Source: a bacterium (GTDB taxonomy: Bacteria; Hydrothermota; DG-26; JAUXAN01). From it: DNA of 59,503 nt. The DNA lies in contig JAUXAN010000010.1 in assembly GCA_030619885.1 (NCBI GenBank), positions 1 through 59,503 of the forward strand. Direction: 5' to 3'. Position numbers and translations under genes: made by a program. The notes below the pieces were generated by a model. That model did not search any database, was not told the DNA's origin, and worked only from the letters and a program-made list of their open reading frames with translations. Of the stretch, positions 16,798-24,501 are shown in pieces; position 1 is the stretch's first letter; each line of letters opens with the position of its first letter.

Positions 16798-17715
16798 ATG
16801 GATAAAAAATCTTATCTTTTGCGTAGGCTACCCATCTTTCTGATTGGTTTGTTGTTAATCCTTCCTTCCTCCCTCTATTCCGGAAGGTATGCGGCTGACT
16901 TTTTAGAACTCGGGGTTGGGGCGAGATCGCTCGGTATGGGTGGAGCGTGTGTTTCTCACTGTTTCGATGGTTTCGCTCCTTTGTGGAATCCTGCTGGAAT
17001 TGTTGGTATAGAAAGGAGAGAACTCTGCGGAATGCATAGTTCAATCTTCAGTGGATTGGCAAACTTCGATTTTATCTCATTTTCTCATCCCATTCCCCAA
17101 AAGGGAGAGTTATCGTTATCATATGTAAGGTTTGCGGTTGATAGTATTCCAGAATTTCCTGAAGATACTACAGTTCATATACCAACAGGATACTTCTCAG
17201 ATAGAGAACATGCACTCTATCTTACTTATGGAAAGGAACTCTACGCATTCAATAACAGAATACTAACAGGATTGAATTTGAAATACATCTCTCAGAGTTT
17301 ATATAACAACAGGGGAACGGGTATTGGTTTTGATCTGGGTTGTATCATTTTATACAGGTGGTTTAACCTCGGTTTAAATTTCAAAGACATCGGTAATACA
17401 TATATAGTATGGAATACAGAGACGAAACACAGAGATGCCATTCCGATGAGTGTCAAATTCGGTATTTCGAAGGAGTTTTCAGTCAAAACACACCATGTAA
17501 CTTTAGCTGTAGATTTAGAGAGGAAATATGGATTTGACATTTACTATGGTGGCGAGTATTCGTTCATAGATATAATCTATTTACGGGCAGGTGCGAAGGG
17601 GAGAGATTTCAATATAGGTGGAGGTTTGAAGATTACGAAGATCGCGGTTGACTATGTATTCTCGCCCTATGAACTTGGAAGTTCTCACAGGATTAGCTGT
17701 AGAATAAGTTTTTAG
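16798..17715 (+). CDS. PorV/PorQ-like outer-membrane beta-barrel protein
   Basis: A 305-residue protein with an N-terminal signal (LIGLLLILPSSLYSG). It then has the family hallmark ADFLELGVGARSLGMGGACVSHCFDGFAPLWNPAGI. The remainder alternates like a transmembrane beta barrel and ends in an aromatic residue (CRISF). PorV is the outer-membrane shuttle that carries type IX cargo from the translocon to the surface attachment complex. The gene starts two bases after the C25 protease stop codon, so the cargo, protease and barrel are one unit. The core translocon genes (sprA, porK-porN) are not in this window. The relation to PorV is clear, the exact role inferred. Confidence 0.88.
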   Translation: MDKKSYLLRRLPIFLIGLLLILPSSLYSGRYAADFLELGVGARSLGMGGACVSHCFDGFAPLWNPAGIVGIERRELCGMHSSIFSGLANFDFISFSHPIPQKGELSLSYVRFAVDSIPEFPEDTTVHIPTGYFSDREHALYLTYGKELYAFNNRILTGLNLKYISQSLYNNRGTGIGFDLGCIILYRWFNLGLNFKDIGNTYIVWNTETKHRDAIPMSVKFGISKEFSVKTHHVTLAVDLERKYGFDIYYGGEYSFIDIIYLRAGAKGRDFNIGGGLKITKIAVDYVFSPYELGSSHRISCRISF

Positions 17716-17740
17716 GCTGATAATAAAAGTATAAACACGA

Positions 17741-17798
17741 ACCCCGCACTTACCTGCCCGCCGCTTTGCTTTGGCAGGCGGGTGCATAAGTGCGGGGC
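17741..17798. repeat. Nested hairpin, CCCCGCACTTA family
   Basis: The outer arms CCCCGCACTTA (17742-17752) and its complement (17787-17797) enclose a second hairpin with CCCGCC (17757-17762) and GGCGGG (17777-17782) arms. The outer arms match the other CCCCGCAC hairpins in this window. The hairpin within a hairpin looks like insertion of one element in another. It lies 26 bases after the PorV-like gene and could also end its transcript. Confidence 0.75.
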
Positions 17799-17884
17799 AA
17801 ATTGCACAAATTTCTTTTATTCTTCTTTTTGAGAATTTTTTATATTATTCGTGTGTATTCGATTGATTCGTGGTTTCTTATGAC

Positions 17885-17913
17885 TTGACAAAGATTTTGA
17901 TATCTTCTATATT
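17885..17913 (+). promoter_or_regulatory. Promoter with predicted leaderless start
   Basis: TTGACA 17885-17890, a 17-base spacer, then TATATT 17908-17913. The ATG at 17920 begins seven bases after the -10, and no ribosome site precedes it. The -35 follows scaffold text GATTGATTCGTGGTTTCTT. Confidence 0.8.
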
Positions 17914-17919
17914 TAGTTA

Positions 17920-19800
17920 ATGAATAAAATAGTATTCTTTCTCGTAATACTTTTTCCTCTTTGTTCGTATCCTTTATACTGGATACAGGAAGACTGGAGT
18001 GGTGGAGATGGACAGGATGTATGGGCTGACTCAACGAGATACCTTTCTGGGTCTGATGTAAATGGTTGGAGGGGAAAAGGGTGTTTGTTCTTGAATGCAC
18101 CAGATGTCCACAACTGGCACAAAACAGGGGACCTTGGTGGTATAGCCCACAAGACATACTGTTTACTGGAAAGATCCGGCGGTTCAATAATATACGCTGG
18201 AACTGCCTGTTTAGATGAAATTGGCAGGATATTCAAATCTACAGACCATGGAGAGAATTGGGAGGTGGATTCAATCCTCTACTATCCACCCAATGCAATA
18301 TATTCACTCCTTGAAACACCGGATGGCTCTATCTTTGCTGGAGGAAATACAAATATTTACAAGTATGATTCAATAGATACTATATGGAAACGGAACTACT
18401 CGAGAAATTACCCGATATGGGACTTTGTTTCTTGTAAAGGATATCTCTATGCAGGTGGTGGAAACTATGTGTATATTTTAGAGGAGGCAAATTGGGTGCC
18501 GCGCCCCGTAGATATGACCCAGTTATTTTCAATAGAATCCTATGATGATGAATATGTCTATGCGGGTGGTCTGAGAACAAATAAATTTGCGAGGTTGTTA
18601 AGATCTTCAAACCGTTTCATCTCTTATGATACGACCGCTTCTTTGGATACCGCAAGGACTGTCTATGACATAGTAGAGACAGAAGAAGGCAATCTATTAG
18701 CATCAACGGGTAATCCAGGGGGTGTTTTTTCTTCCTCAGATGGTGGGACATCCTGGTCATTCACCTATTTCACGGATTTTGATGAGGTGAGAACACTCAT
18801 TCAGACTGATGATGGGAAGATCTATGCAGGCACTTATCCGAATGCTACAATTTTCAAATCAGAAGATGGCGGTGACACATGGGAGAGTGTCTTCAGTTTT
18901 TCAGATACATACTGGATCTATGACTTTTTGCAACTTGGAAATGGACTTCTTTTAGCATCTACATCCGCATCAGGAACCGTATGGAGGTCGGGCTATTTCA
19001 CAGAAGGATACCTTATCTCATCTTTCTATCCTACCGATACATTGAATGGTTCAGCAGAGTATTTTAAAATGACTGTAAATGTAGAACTCAATTCGGGGGA
19101 GATAGTTGTGAGGGTGAGGACTTTATCCGACTTAAATGACACGCTTCCAAAATGGGAAGACTGTCCACCGTGTAGTTGTGGAGATGGCGAGAATCAATTT
19201 AATATCTCTTCGATGAGTTCAATAACCGATGGCGAAGGGTGGATACAATACAGAATGGATTTGAAAAGTGGAAATCCCGCGAATAGTCCATGGATAGAAA
19301 AAATTACAATCAAATATAGTTGTGACTTTGAGGGACCAAGAATAGAATCTGCTGTCGCATCAGATGGTGTCAATGGGGAGGCAGGAATAGATGGAGATGA
19401 TTACATCACGATTGTATTCGATGAGCCGACTGATACCTCTCATATAGAATCTTCAAATATCAATTCTATCCTCCATCTCTCATCTAACCACACCTGGTTA
19501 GATGGTTTTGGTTTTATAAGGAATGCGAAATGGCTCTCACCCGAAAGTTTAAAGATTGAATTGAGTGTTAATGGAACTTTGCCCACTGTAGAAATTGGTG
19601 ACACTATATTTCCTGATAGTGTTACTATAAAGGACACCCTCCCTGTAGGCAATGGTTCTTACAAACCCTTTGTGATAATAGGGTCTTTCGGTCCAACCCA
19701 TATTACAGAAATGAATAATCTTACTCATAAAAATATTTCTCTTTTCCAAATCTATCCGAATCCCTTTAACTCGTTTACCGTTATTCGTTACCTTCGATGA
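17920..19800 (+). CDS. Secreted BNR/propeller-type protein, sorting domain cut by a frameshift
   Basis: A 626-residue exported protein: signal peptide IVFFLVILFPLCSYP, then a series of propeller blades with BNR (Asp-box) motifs such as SSDGGTSW, KSEDGGDTWE and KSTDHGENWE. These are in repeated units of about 45 residues (IYAGT, LLAST). An Ig-like region follows from about 480. The C-terminal sorting domain begins at NPFNSFTVIRY but the frame ends in LR and a stop at 19798-19800. Compared with the gene at 10659, one 7-base unit (CGTTATT) is missing just before the break. The rest of the domain is intact in another frame (19797-20024). Without it the protein should not be anchored by type IX sorting. 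The start is probably leaderless. Confidence 0.8.
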   Translation: MNKIVFFLVILFPLCSYPLYWIQEDWSGGDGQDVWADSTRYLSGSDVNGWRGKGCLFLNAPDVHNWHKTGDLGGIAHKTYCLLERSGGSIIYAGTACLDEIGRIFKSTDHGENWEVDSILYYPPNAIYSLLETPDGSIFAGGNTNIYKYDSIDTIWKRNYSRNYPIWDFVSCKGYLYAGGGNYVYILEEANWVPRPVDMTQLFSIESYDDEYVYAGGLRTNKFARLLRSSNRFISYDTTASLDTARTVYDIVETEEGNLLASTGNPGGVFSSSDGGTSWSFTYFTDFDEVRTLIQTDDGKIYAGTYPNATIFKSEDGGDTWESVFSFSDTYWIYDFLQLGNGLLLASTSASGTVWRSGYFTEGYLISSFYPTDTLNGSAEYFKMTVNVELNSGEIVVRVRTLSDLNDTLPKWEDCPPCSCGDGENQFNISSMSSITDGEGWIQYRMDLKSGNPANSPWIEKITIKYSCDFEGPRIESAVASDGVNGEAGIDGDDYITIVFDEPTDTSHIESSNINSILHLSSNHTWLDGFGFIRNAKWLSPESLKIELSVNGTLPTVEIGDTIFPDSVTIKDTLPVGNGSYKPFVIIGSFGPTHITEMNNLTHKNISLFQIYPNPFNSFTVIRYLR

Positions 19801-20024
19801 ACGATGAACGAATAACGAATAACGCAAGTTTGAAGATATACGATGCATCTGGGCGCCTCATCTGCACCTTCCCGATAACCGATAACCGATCACCGATTAC
19901 CGAAGTTGTGTGGGATGGTAGGGATAGTTATGGCAGAAGGATGGTAGATGGGGTCTATTTCCTCTCTCTAACGATGGGTGGAAAGACTATAGACACTAAA
20001 AAAGTAGTCCTGTTAAAAAGATGA
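19797..20024 (+). pseudogene. Out-of-frame remainder of the sorting domain of the gene at 17920
   Basis: This 75-codon frame reads LKIYDASGRLICTF, VVWDGRDSYGRRMVDGVYFLSL and ends KKVVLLKR, the second half of a type IX/FlgD-Ig sorting domain. It joins the upstream gene if one CGTTATT unit is restored near 19781. It also holds a run of diverging heptamers (GATAACC, GATAACC, GATCACC, GATTACC) at about 19874-19902, coding for PITDNRSPITE. It may be a phase-variable switch, a decayed gene or an assembly slip. Confidence 0.75.
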
Positions 20025-20030
20025 CTGTTT

Positions 20031-20975
20031 TTATGGTTTATATTTGCTCGTTATTCTACCGACCAGGTCGTTCACCATTGTCTGAAGGTCTTGTTCTTTA
20101 GTAGTTTCTGACCTAGCAATTTCTTCCACCAATATCTTTTTCGTCTCAACATCAATGAGCCTTGTTTTCACTGTAATCTCTGTATTTTTGCTGACCTCCC
20201 CAAGCAATATTATCCTGGCATTGAGTAACTTTCCAATCTCACACCCTCTATCTACAGGAATCTCTTTTTCTCTCTCGAGTCCTTTCTGTCTCAGAGTAAG
20301 GTCTACCCTATCCTTTTCAATCGCTTTAAATTTTTCAGTTTTATCTACAATCTGGTAGATGAGATTGAATAGTATATTTGCGATCTCGAACTCTTCCGCT
20401 TCTTTTGTCAATTCTTTGAATTTGAATATCACTATCTTTTGCTCACCGACAGTCACCGGCTCGAATTCTCTATTCAATTCTTCAATTACTCTATCCGTCA
20501 TATCCATTCCCTGTTTTGCATAAACGATTCCACCCTCTGCAATATCGAAGATGATGGTATATTTCTCTTCTTCTCCTACCTTTTCGAGGAGTTTATTTAT
20601 ACGGTCAATAATTGGCTTTGTCAATTCTATATTTGCTTTTGATGCATCACCGTCTACACCCCATATTTTTCTTACATAGTCTTCGTACTCCTGCTTTTTA
20701 CCGAGTATCTTTTCTTCCTTTTTCTTTCGTGCCTCATCACTCAGCATCAACTTCTGTCTTTCCAATTCGCTTATCAGGTCTTCATACTCCTTTTTTAATC
20801 TCTGTGCCTCTTGCTGCCACTCTCTCTGTTGTTTATCGAACTGCTGCTTCAAATCCGCAATTCCCTTATAATCCTCAAATATTCTTTGAGAATCGATGTA
20901 TCCTACCTTAACCTCGGCGAACAGGATTGAACCTGATAAAAATAGAATTGCTGTAAAAATTCCTATTCTATTCAT
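20031..20975 (-). CDS. OmpH/Skp-like chaperone fused to a CsgG/FlgO-like domain
   Basis: A 314-residue exported protein. The start at ATG 20975 is set by AAGGAGG and places a signal peptide (FTAILFLSGSILFA) at the N-terminus. Residues 20-175 are OmpH/Skp-like: VKVGYIDSQRIFEDYKGIADLKQQ, a long charged coiled coil, then KYTIIFDIAEGGIVYAKQGMDMTDRVI. From about 185 a second domain follows with VIFKFKEL, KFKAIEKDRVDLTLRQ, IGKLLNARIILLGEV and TRLIDVETKKILVEE, the pattern of CsgG/FlgO/LpoB-like periplasmic domains. Skp guides outer-membrane proteins across the periplasm; a fusion to a CsgG-like domain is not a usual layout. It has its own promoter (20999-21026) and faces the frameshifted surface protein tail-to-tail. 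Confidence 0.8.
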   Translation of the reverse strand: MNRIGIFTAILFLSGSILFAEVKVGYIDSQRIFEDYKGIADLKQQFDKQQREWQQEAQRLKKEYEDLISELERQKLMLSDEARKKKEEKILGKKQEYEDYVRKIWGVDGDASKANIELTKPIIDRINKLLEKVGEEEKYTIIFDIAEGGIVYAKQGMDMTDRVIEELNREFEPVTVGEQKIVIFKFKELTKEAEEFEIANILFNLIYQIVDKTEKFKAIEKDRVDLTLRQKGLEREKEIPVDRGCEIGKLLNARIILLGEVSKNTEITVKTRLIDVETKKILVEEIARSETTKEQDLQTMVNDLVGRITSKYKP

Positions 20976-20998
20976 ATATACCTCCTTAATTTTGAAAT

Positions 20999-21026
20999 AT
21001 TTTACATAATTGTGAAGGTATGTCAA
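20999..21026 (-). promoter_or_regulatory. Promoter of the OmpH-CsgG-like gene
   Basis: TTGACA 21026-21021, a 16-base spacer, then TAAAAT 21004-20999, read on the minus strand. Scaffold text GTGGTTAATTTTTTC lies directly upstream of the -35. Confidence 0.75.
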
Positions 21027-21044
21027 GAAAAAATTAACCACAGT

Positions 21045-21080
21045 CTCCAATACGGGTCGTATGACAGACCCGTATTGGAG
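21045..21080. repeat. 14-bp-arm hairpin within scaffold repeat
   Basis: Arm CTCCAATACGGGTC, an 8-base loop, then the exact complement. It splits scaffold text: TTAACCACAGT on the left and AACACAGATTAAAGCACAG on the right. The arm shares GACCCGTAT with elements at 27204, 32338 and 47123. Confidence 0.8.
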
Positions 21081-21170
21081 AACACAGATTAAAGCACAGG
21101 ACTTTCTCCTTAAATTTATAATTGATCTGTGGTATATACTTTCATTGTACACTAAGTAAAAACACGGTGC

Positions 21171-22232
21171 TTATTTTCTCTTTGAAAGTTTGTAAGAACT
21201 GACATCCCTGGATGGTTTGTATTCAAAAGAATGGATAACTCTATCCTCTATCAGCCCATCTCTTTTTAGCCGGGATAGATTTTCAGGATACCTGCCGTGT
21301 TTTAGGAAATACAATCTTAGCGAATTTTCAACACTTTCCATCCCTTCCTGACTCTCTATGAAGCTGAAGAGATTAAAAATTGGAATTTCACGTACTTTGA
21401 GGAGATTTTTTCTTACATAGATACCTACAAGTATATTGGCTCCTAAAAAGGCTAAGATACCGACTATCCACAGTGCATTTGTCATAATTTCTGGAAGATT
21501 GAACCGCAACTCTTTCTTTTCGATTGCTTTTTTAATACCGATCCTTCTAATAGCTCCCTTCTGCAATAGTCCAAACAGTAGCTTGTGAGTCTCGAATTTT
21601 CCCATACCACATAGGTCTACAAGATCGGATACAGTTTTCCTTCTATCAAGAAAAGAGAGAACCTTCTCTTCTGCACTTTCTAACTCGGGAGGTATTTTTT
21701 CAGTCTTAATCACAAAAATATCTCCAGAGGAGAATTTATTCATTATTCTTGGCCACTCATCTATCCTCTCGGCTGCCTTCATCAATAGTCCCCGGGTATT
21801 TACTTCAACCTTAACCCAACTTTTGGAATATATCTCCGCTCCAGAATCAAACCTATAATTCCCTGCAGTCCAGTTGAAGACATCTTCAACTATATCCTGT
21901 ATCTTAAATCTTATGAGATCCTTAAATTCTTCTTCCTTCATATAACCTTCTTTAATCAAAATCTCATCCAATGGCATGCCCGTCTTTTTCTCAGATTTCT
22001 TTATTCTTGCAAACTCTTCTTTTAATATCCTTCCTGACTTTAAAAGGTAGCCTTCCAACTGATATTGATGCTCCTCCTTGTGAAAGGCATCAGTTATCAT
22101 ACCATTCTTGAAGCCGAGTTCTACCTCATCTGTTTTACACACAATGGTAAGGACACCCGACTTGCTTTGTGTTGCAATCAATTCAAACACATCCGGCACA
22201 GAGAGGTCTTTAAGACTTCCTTCTAACGCCAT
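21171..22232 (-). CDS. DUF4388 (PATAN-like) domain membrane protein
   Basis: A 353-residue protein. The N-terminal ~100 residues are a DUF4388 domain (LEGSLKDLSVPDVFELIATQSKSGVLTI, FKNGMITDAFH), usually found in signalling and motility proteins of delta-proteobacteria and relatives. A helical region follows, then one transmembrane segment near 255-275 (ALWIVGILAFLGANILVGIYV). The C-terminal part (SLRLYFLKHGRYPENLSRLKRDGLI) resembles the post-helix segment of GspG-type pseudopilins. The start at 22232 overlaps the end of the TPR gene by ten bases, so both are translated from one message. The role is likely a membrane-linked scaffold; no enzyme motif is seen. Confidence 0.7.
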   Translation of the reverse strand: MALEGSLKDLSVPDVFELIATQSKSGVLTIVCKTDEVELGFKNGMITDAFHKEEHQYQLEGYLLKSGRILKEEFARIKKSEKKTGMPLDEILIKEGYMKEEEFKDLIRFKIQDIVEDVFNWTAGNYRFDSGAEIYSKSWVKVEVNTRGLLMKAAERIDEWPRIMNKFSSGDIFVIKTEKIPPELESAEEKVLSFLDRRKTVSDLVDLCGMGKFETHKLLFGLLQKGAIRRIGIKKAIEKKELRFNLPEIMTNALWIVGILAFLGANILVGIYVRKNLLKVREIPIFNLFSFIESQEGMESVENSLRLYFLKHGRYPENLSRLKRDGLIEDRVIHSFEYKPSRDVSSYKLSKRK

Positions 22233-24235
22233 AACTCATCTCCGCATCTTTTTAAGATAAATATCATATTTAATGAGAATATGATTAATAGAACTAAACC
22301 AGCTGAGATTCTTGAACTTTGCGTTTCTACATAATGTGAAAAAGTTCCGCTATGGAATACAGGACAGTTGAAAAATATTATAGAGAGAAGTAAGACTGTG
22401 ATAATTATCATAAAAAATCCTCTCATACTCAGACCATAATAGATCCACCCACCTCCTGGAAAGACAGAGAGAATAGAAGCAACTATCTTTTGGAGTCTCC
22501 CCTTTCTGTCCCTGATGTTTTTCTTCATCTTCTCCTGTATAACGATAGATTTGGTTGCTCCGACCATACCTTTGCATTCCTTACAGAGCAGGAGTGCTTC
22601 CATCTCTTTCTTGCACCTGTTGCATATAGGGGAACCGCATATCGAACAGGATTGGGAGAAATTTTTCAAGAATGCACTGCACAGAATCAAAACCACGAGA
22701 ATTGAAATCCCTGCCATTGAAAGGGTTTTTGGAGCTTCACATAAGAGTGTAGAAAAAAGACTCGTCTCACCTTTTTTTCTCATAGAAATGTTTCTCCAGA
22801 GTTCTGTCGGGTTCAATGTCTCATCGATGGTCATCCTGTTATACTGTTCTTTCGCCTGATGTGCAAATTCAGATATGAGTTCAAAATCCAACTCATTCGC
22901 TAATCTAAACTCGGATGTAGATTCTGGAAGCATCAATTTCTTCAGGTATACCTGTGCAAGGTTATAGTGTGGTGCCCCTCTTTGTGGTTCGAGCTCAATT
23001 GCCCTTCTATATTCAATTACTGCACTGGCATAGTCTTGTTGAACGAAAAATACATTTCCAAGGTTATTATGAAAAATAGAGGATTCTCTTACAGAGAGAG
23101 CCTTTCTATAGGCCTCCTTTGCAGCATCGAATTGTCCACCCCTTTTTTCCAAAATTCCAATTGAGAAAAAAATATCTGCACTGGGATTAACTTCTGCGTA
23201 TGAATACAGCTTCTGCAAAAGGTCTTTATTATATGCTGAGCTCTGTGCATTCGATAAGTGAAAGGTTGTTTCGCTTTTTACAGCGAAGAAGTTTGTTTCC
23301 AATTTTACAATGATAGGAGAGAGGATGAGCAAGATTGCAAAGCACACTATCAATACCTTCTCTGTTTTTTTGGCAAATAGACAGGCCGCAATTAAGGCTA
23401 ATAAAATCAGCCATGTTAATCTCACTCCCCAGATTACAGGAAGTAAAATTAAAATTGTACCAACAATTGTCCTTACAAAACCTGGAAGAGATCGAGGTAT
23501 TATCTCTGCGATGTGGTGGTAGATGGAACCTAAATGCCTTATCAGAAGCAAGCAAATAAAAAAGATGAATGAGATGGCGAGTGTGACAGTTAAGTAAAAA
23601 TAGATGTTGAGGCTCAAAATATATTGATTCTCGAAACTTTTGAATAGGGTGTTTACATACTGAAAGATATCATCTACAAATTTGAGGTTGAAACTTGATA
23701 GATGTTTCTTTAGTAGTGATGCCTTCGGCTCGAGAGCCGTTGGATCCAATAGAGCGGAAAAATTAAAATTTCTGTATGCGTCTTCATCGTTACCTCTTTC
23801 TAAAGAGCTGAGTCCTTTATGAAAGAAATAGTTACTCAGATTGGGTAATCTCTTTGCCCCACTATCCCATTTGAAATCTGATATCTTCCCGTACAACTCT
23901 TCAACGAATGAGATTTTACCTTCTTTTTCAAAAAGTTCCAAAAGTACTACAGATTCTGCAAGATTATGCGATGTGTTAACCGAATTTCTAAAATTAAATT
24001 CTGCAAACTCTGTATTATTCTTTAAAGTGTATACCTTACCAAGATAGAAATAGATAAAGGGTGATATACCATACTTTTTAGATGAAAGATATAAATTTAT
24101 TGCGAGGTCTATATTATCTTTTCCTAAATTTTCATAGATAGAAGCTACCTCGTTTTTTTGCATAATAGCCTTTTTGAAATCCTGTTCAATCTGGGTATTG
24201 ACGATTATCGTAAGAAGGAAAAGAAACTTGAGCAT
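22223..24235 (-). CDS. TPR-repeat membrane protein with zinc-ribbon
   Basis: A 670-residue protein. The N-terminal ~190 residues are TPR-like helices. They are followed by three or four membrane segments (YFYLTVTLAISFIFFICLLLI, then residues near 245-310). A clear TPR block from about 365 follows, with IFHNNLGNVFFVQQDYASAVIEYRRAIELEP and APHYNLAQVYLKK. After another membrane segment comes a double CxxC cluster, CSICGSPICNRCKKEM...CKEC, that should bind zinc. Two more membrane segments close the protein. It heads the operon with the DUF4388 gene. No ribosome site precedes ATG 24235, and the promoter position suggests a leaderless mRNA. No specific family name is recognised. Confidence 0.7.
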   Translation of the reverse strand: MLKFLFLLTIIVNTQIEQDFKKAIMQKNEVASIYENLGKDNIDLAINLYLSSKKYGISPFIYFYLGKVYTLKNNTEFAEFNFRNSVNTSHNLAESVVLLELFEKEGKISFVEELYGKISDFKWDSGAKRLPNLSNYFFHKGLSSLERGNDEDAYRNFNFSALLDPTALEPKASLLKKHLSSFNLKFVDDIFQYVNTLFKSFENQYILSLNIYFYLTVTLAISFIFFICLLLIRHLGSIYHHIAEIIPRSLPGFVRTIVGTILILLPVIWGVRLTWLILLALIAACLFAKKTEKVLIVCFAILLILSPIIVKLETNFFAVKSETTFHLSNAQSSAYNKDLLQKLYSYAEVNPSADIFFSIGILEKRGGQFDAAKEAYRKALSVRESSIFHNNLGNVFFVQQDYASAVIEYRRAIELEPQRGAPHYNLAQVYLKKLMLPESTSEFRLANELDFELISEFAHQAKEQYNRMTIDETLNPTELWRNISMRKKGETSLFSTLLCEAPKTLSMAGISILVVLILCSAFLKNFSQSCSICGSPICNRCKKEMEALLLCKECKGMVGATKSIVIQEKMKKNIRDRKGRLQKIVASILSVFPGGGWIYYGLSMRGFFMIIITVLLLSIIFFNCPVFHSGTFSHYVETQSSRISAGLVLLIIFSLNMIFILKRCGDELWR

Positions 24236-24243
24236 ACATTCAA

Positions 24244-24271
24244 ATCTTAAATTTCAAAACAAAAAAGTCAA
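24244..24271 (-). promoter_or_regulatory. Promoter of the TPR/DUF4388 operon, predicted leaderless
   Basis: TTGACT 24271-24266, a 16-base spacer, then TAAGAT 24249-24244, read on the minus strand. The ATG begins at 24235, nine bases below the -10, leaving a leader of zero to three bases. GTGGTTTCTTTTTCC lies directly upstream of the -35. Confidence 0.65.
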
Positions 24272-24292
24272 GGAAAAAGAAACCACAACACA

Positions 24293-24310
24293 CAGGGTCT
24301 AAAGACCCTG
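24293..24310. repeat. Hairpin next to TCCATACGGATCC elements
   Basis: Arm CAGGGTCT with a 2-base loop and its complement. It is followed at 24311-24380 by two TCCATACGGATCC/ATGTATGGACAGG-like units and by scaffold text AAAATCTGTGTAATC. The spacer holds no gene. Confidence 0.6.
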
Positions 24311-24412
24311 TCCATACGGATCCTGCGGACACTACCTCTACCGATCCCTACGGATATGTATGGACAGGCAGAAGAGGGTTAAAATCTGTGTAATCTTGCA
24401 GTTTGTTTTTTC

Positions 24413-24441
24413 TTGACAAGTTTTATTTTTCAAACAAAATT
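24413..24441 (+). promoter_or_regulatory. Promoter upstream of the M16 protease gene
   Basis: TTGACA 24413-24418 with a weak -10 (AAAATT 24436-24441) at a 17-base spacing. It is preceded by scaffold repeat and TTTGTTTTTTC. The leader then carries a GTAGGGGCAACC unit before the GGGAGG ribosome site. Confidence 0.5.
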
Positions 24442-24501
24442 TATTGTAGGGGCAACCCTTTCCATACGGCTCTGTGAGTGGTTGCCTAAAGGGAGGTAAA
24501 A

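Noticed and set aside
20976-21152. N-terminal extension of the OmpH-like gene to 21152
   Set aside because: It would translate the promoter and the hairpin at 21045-21080; AAGGAGG and the signal peptide set the start at 20975.
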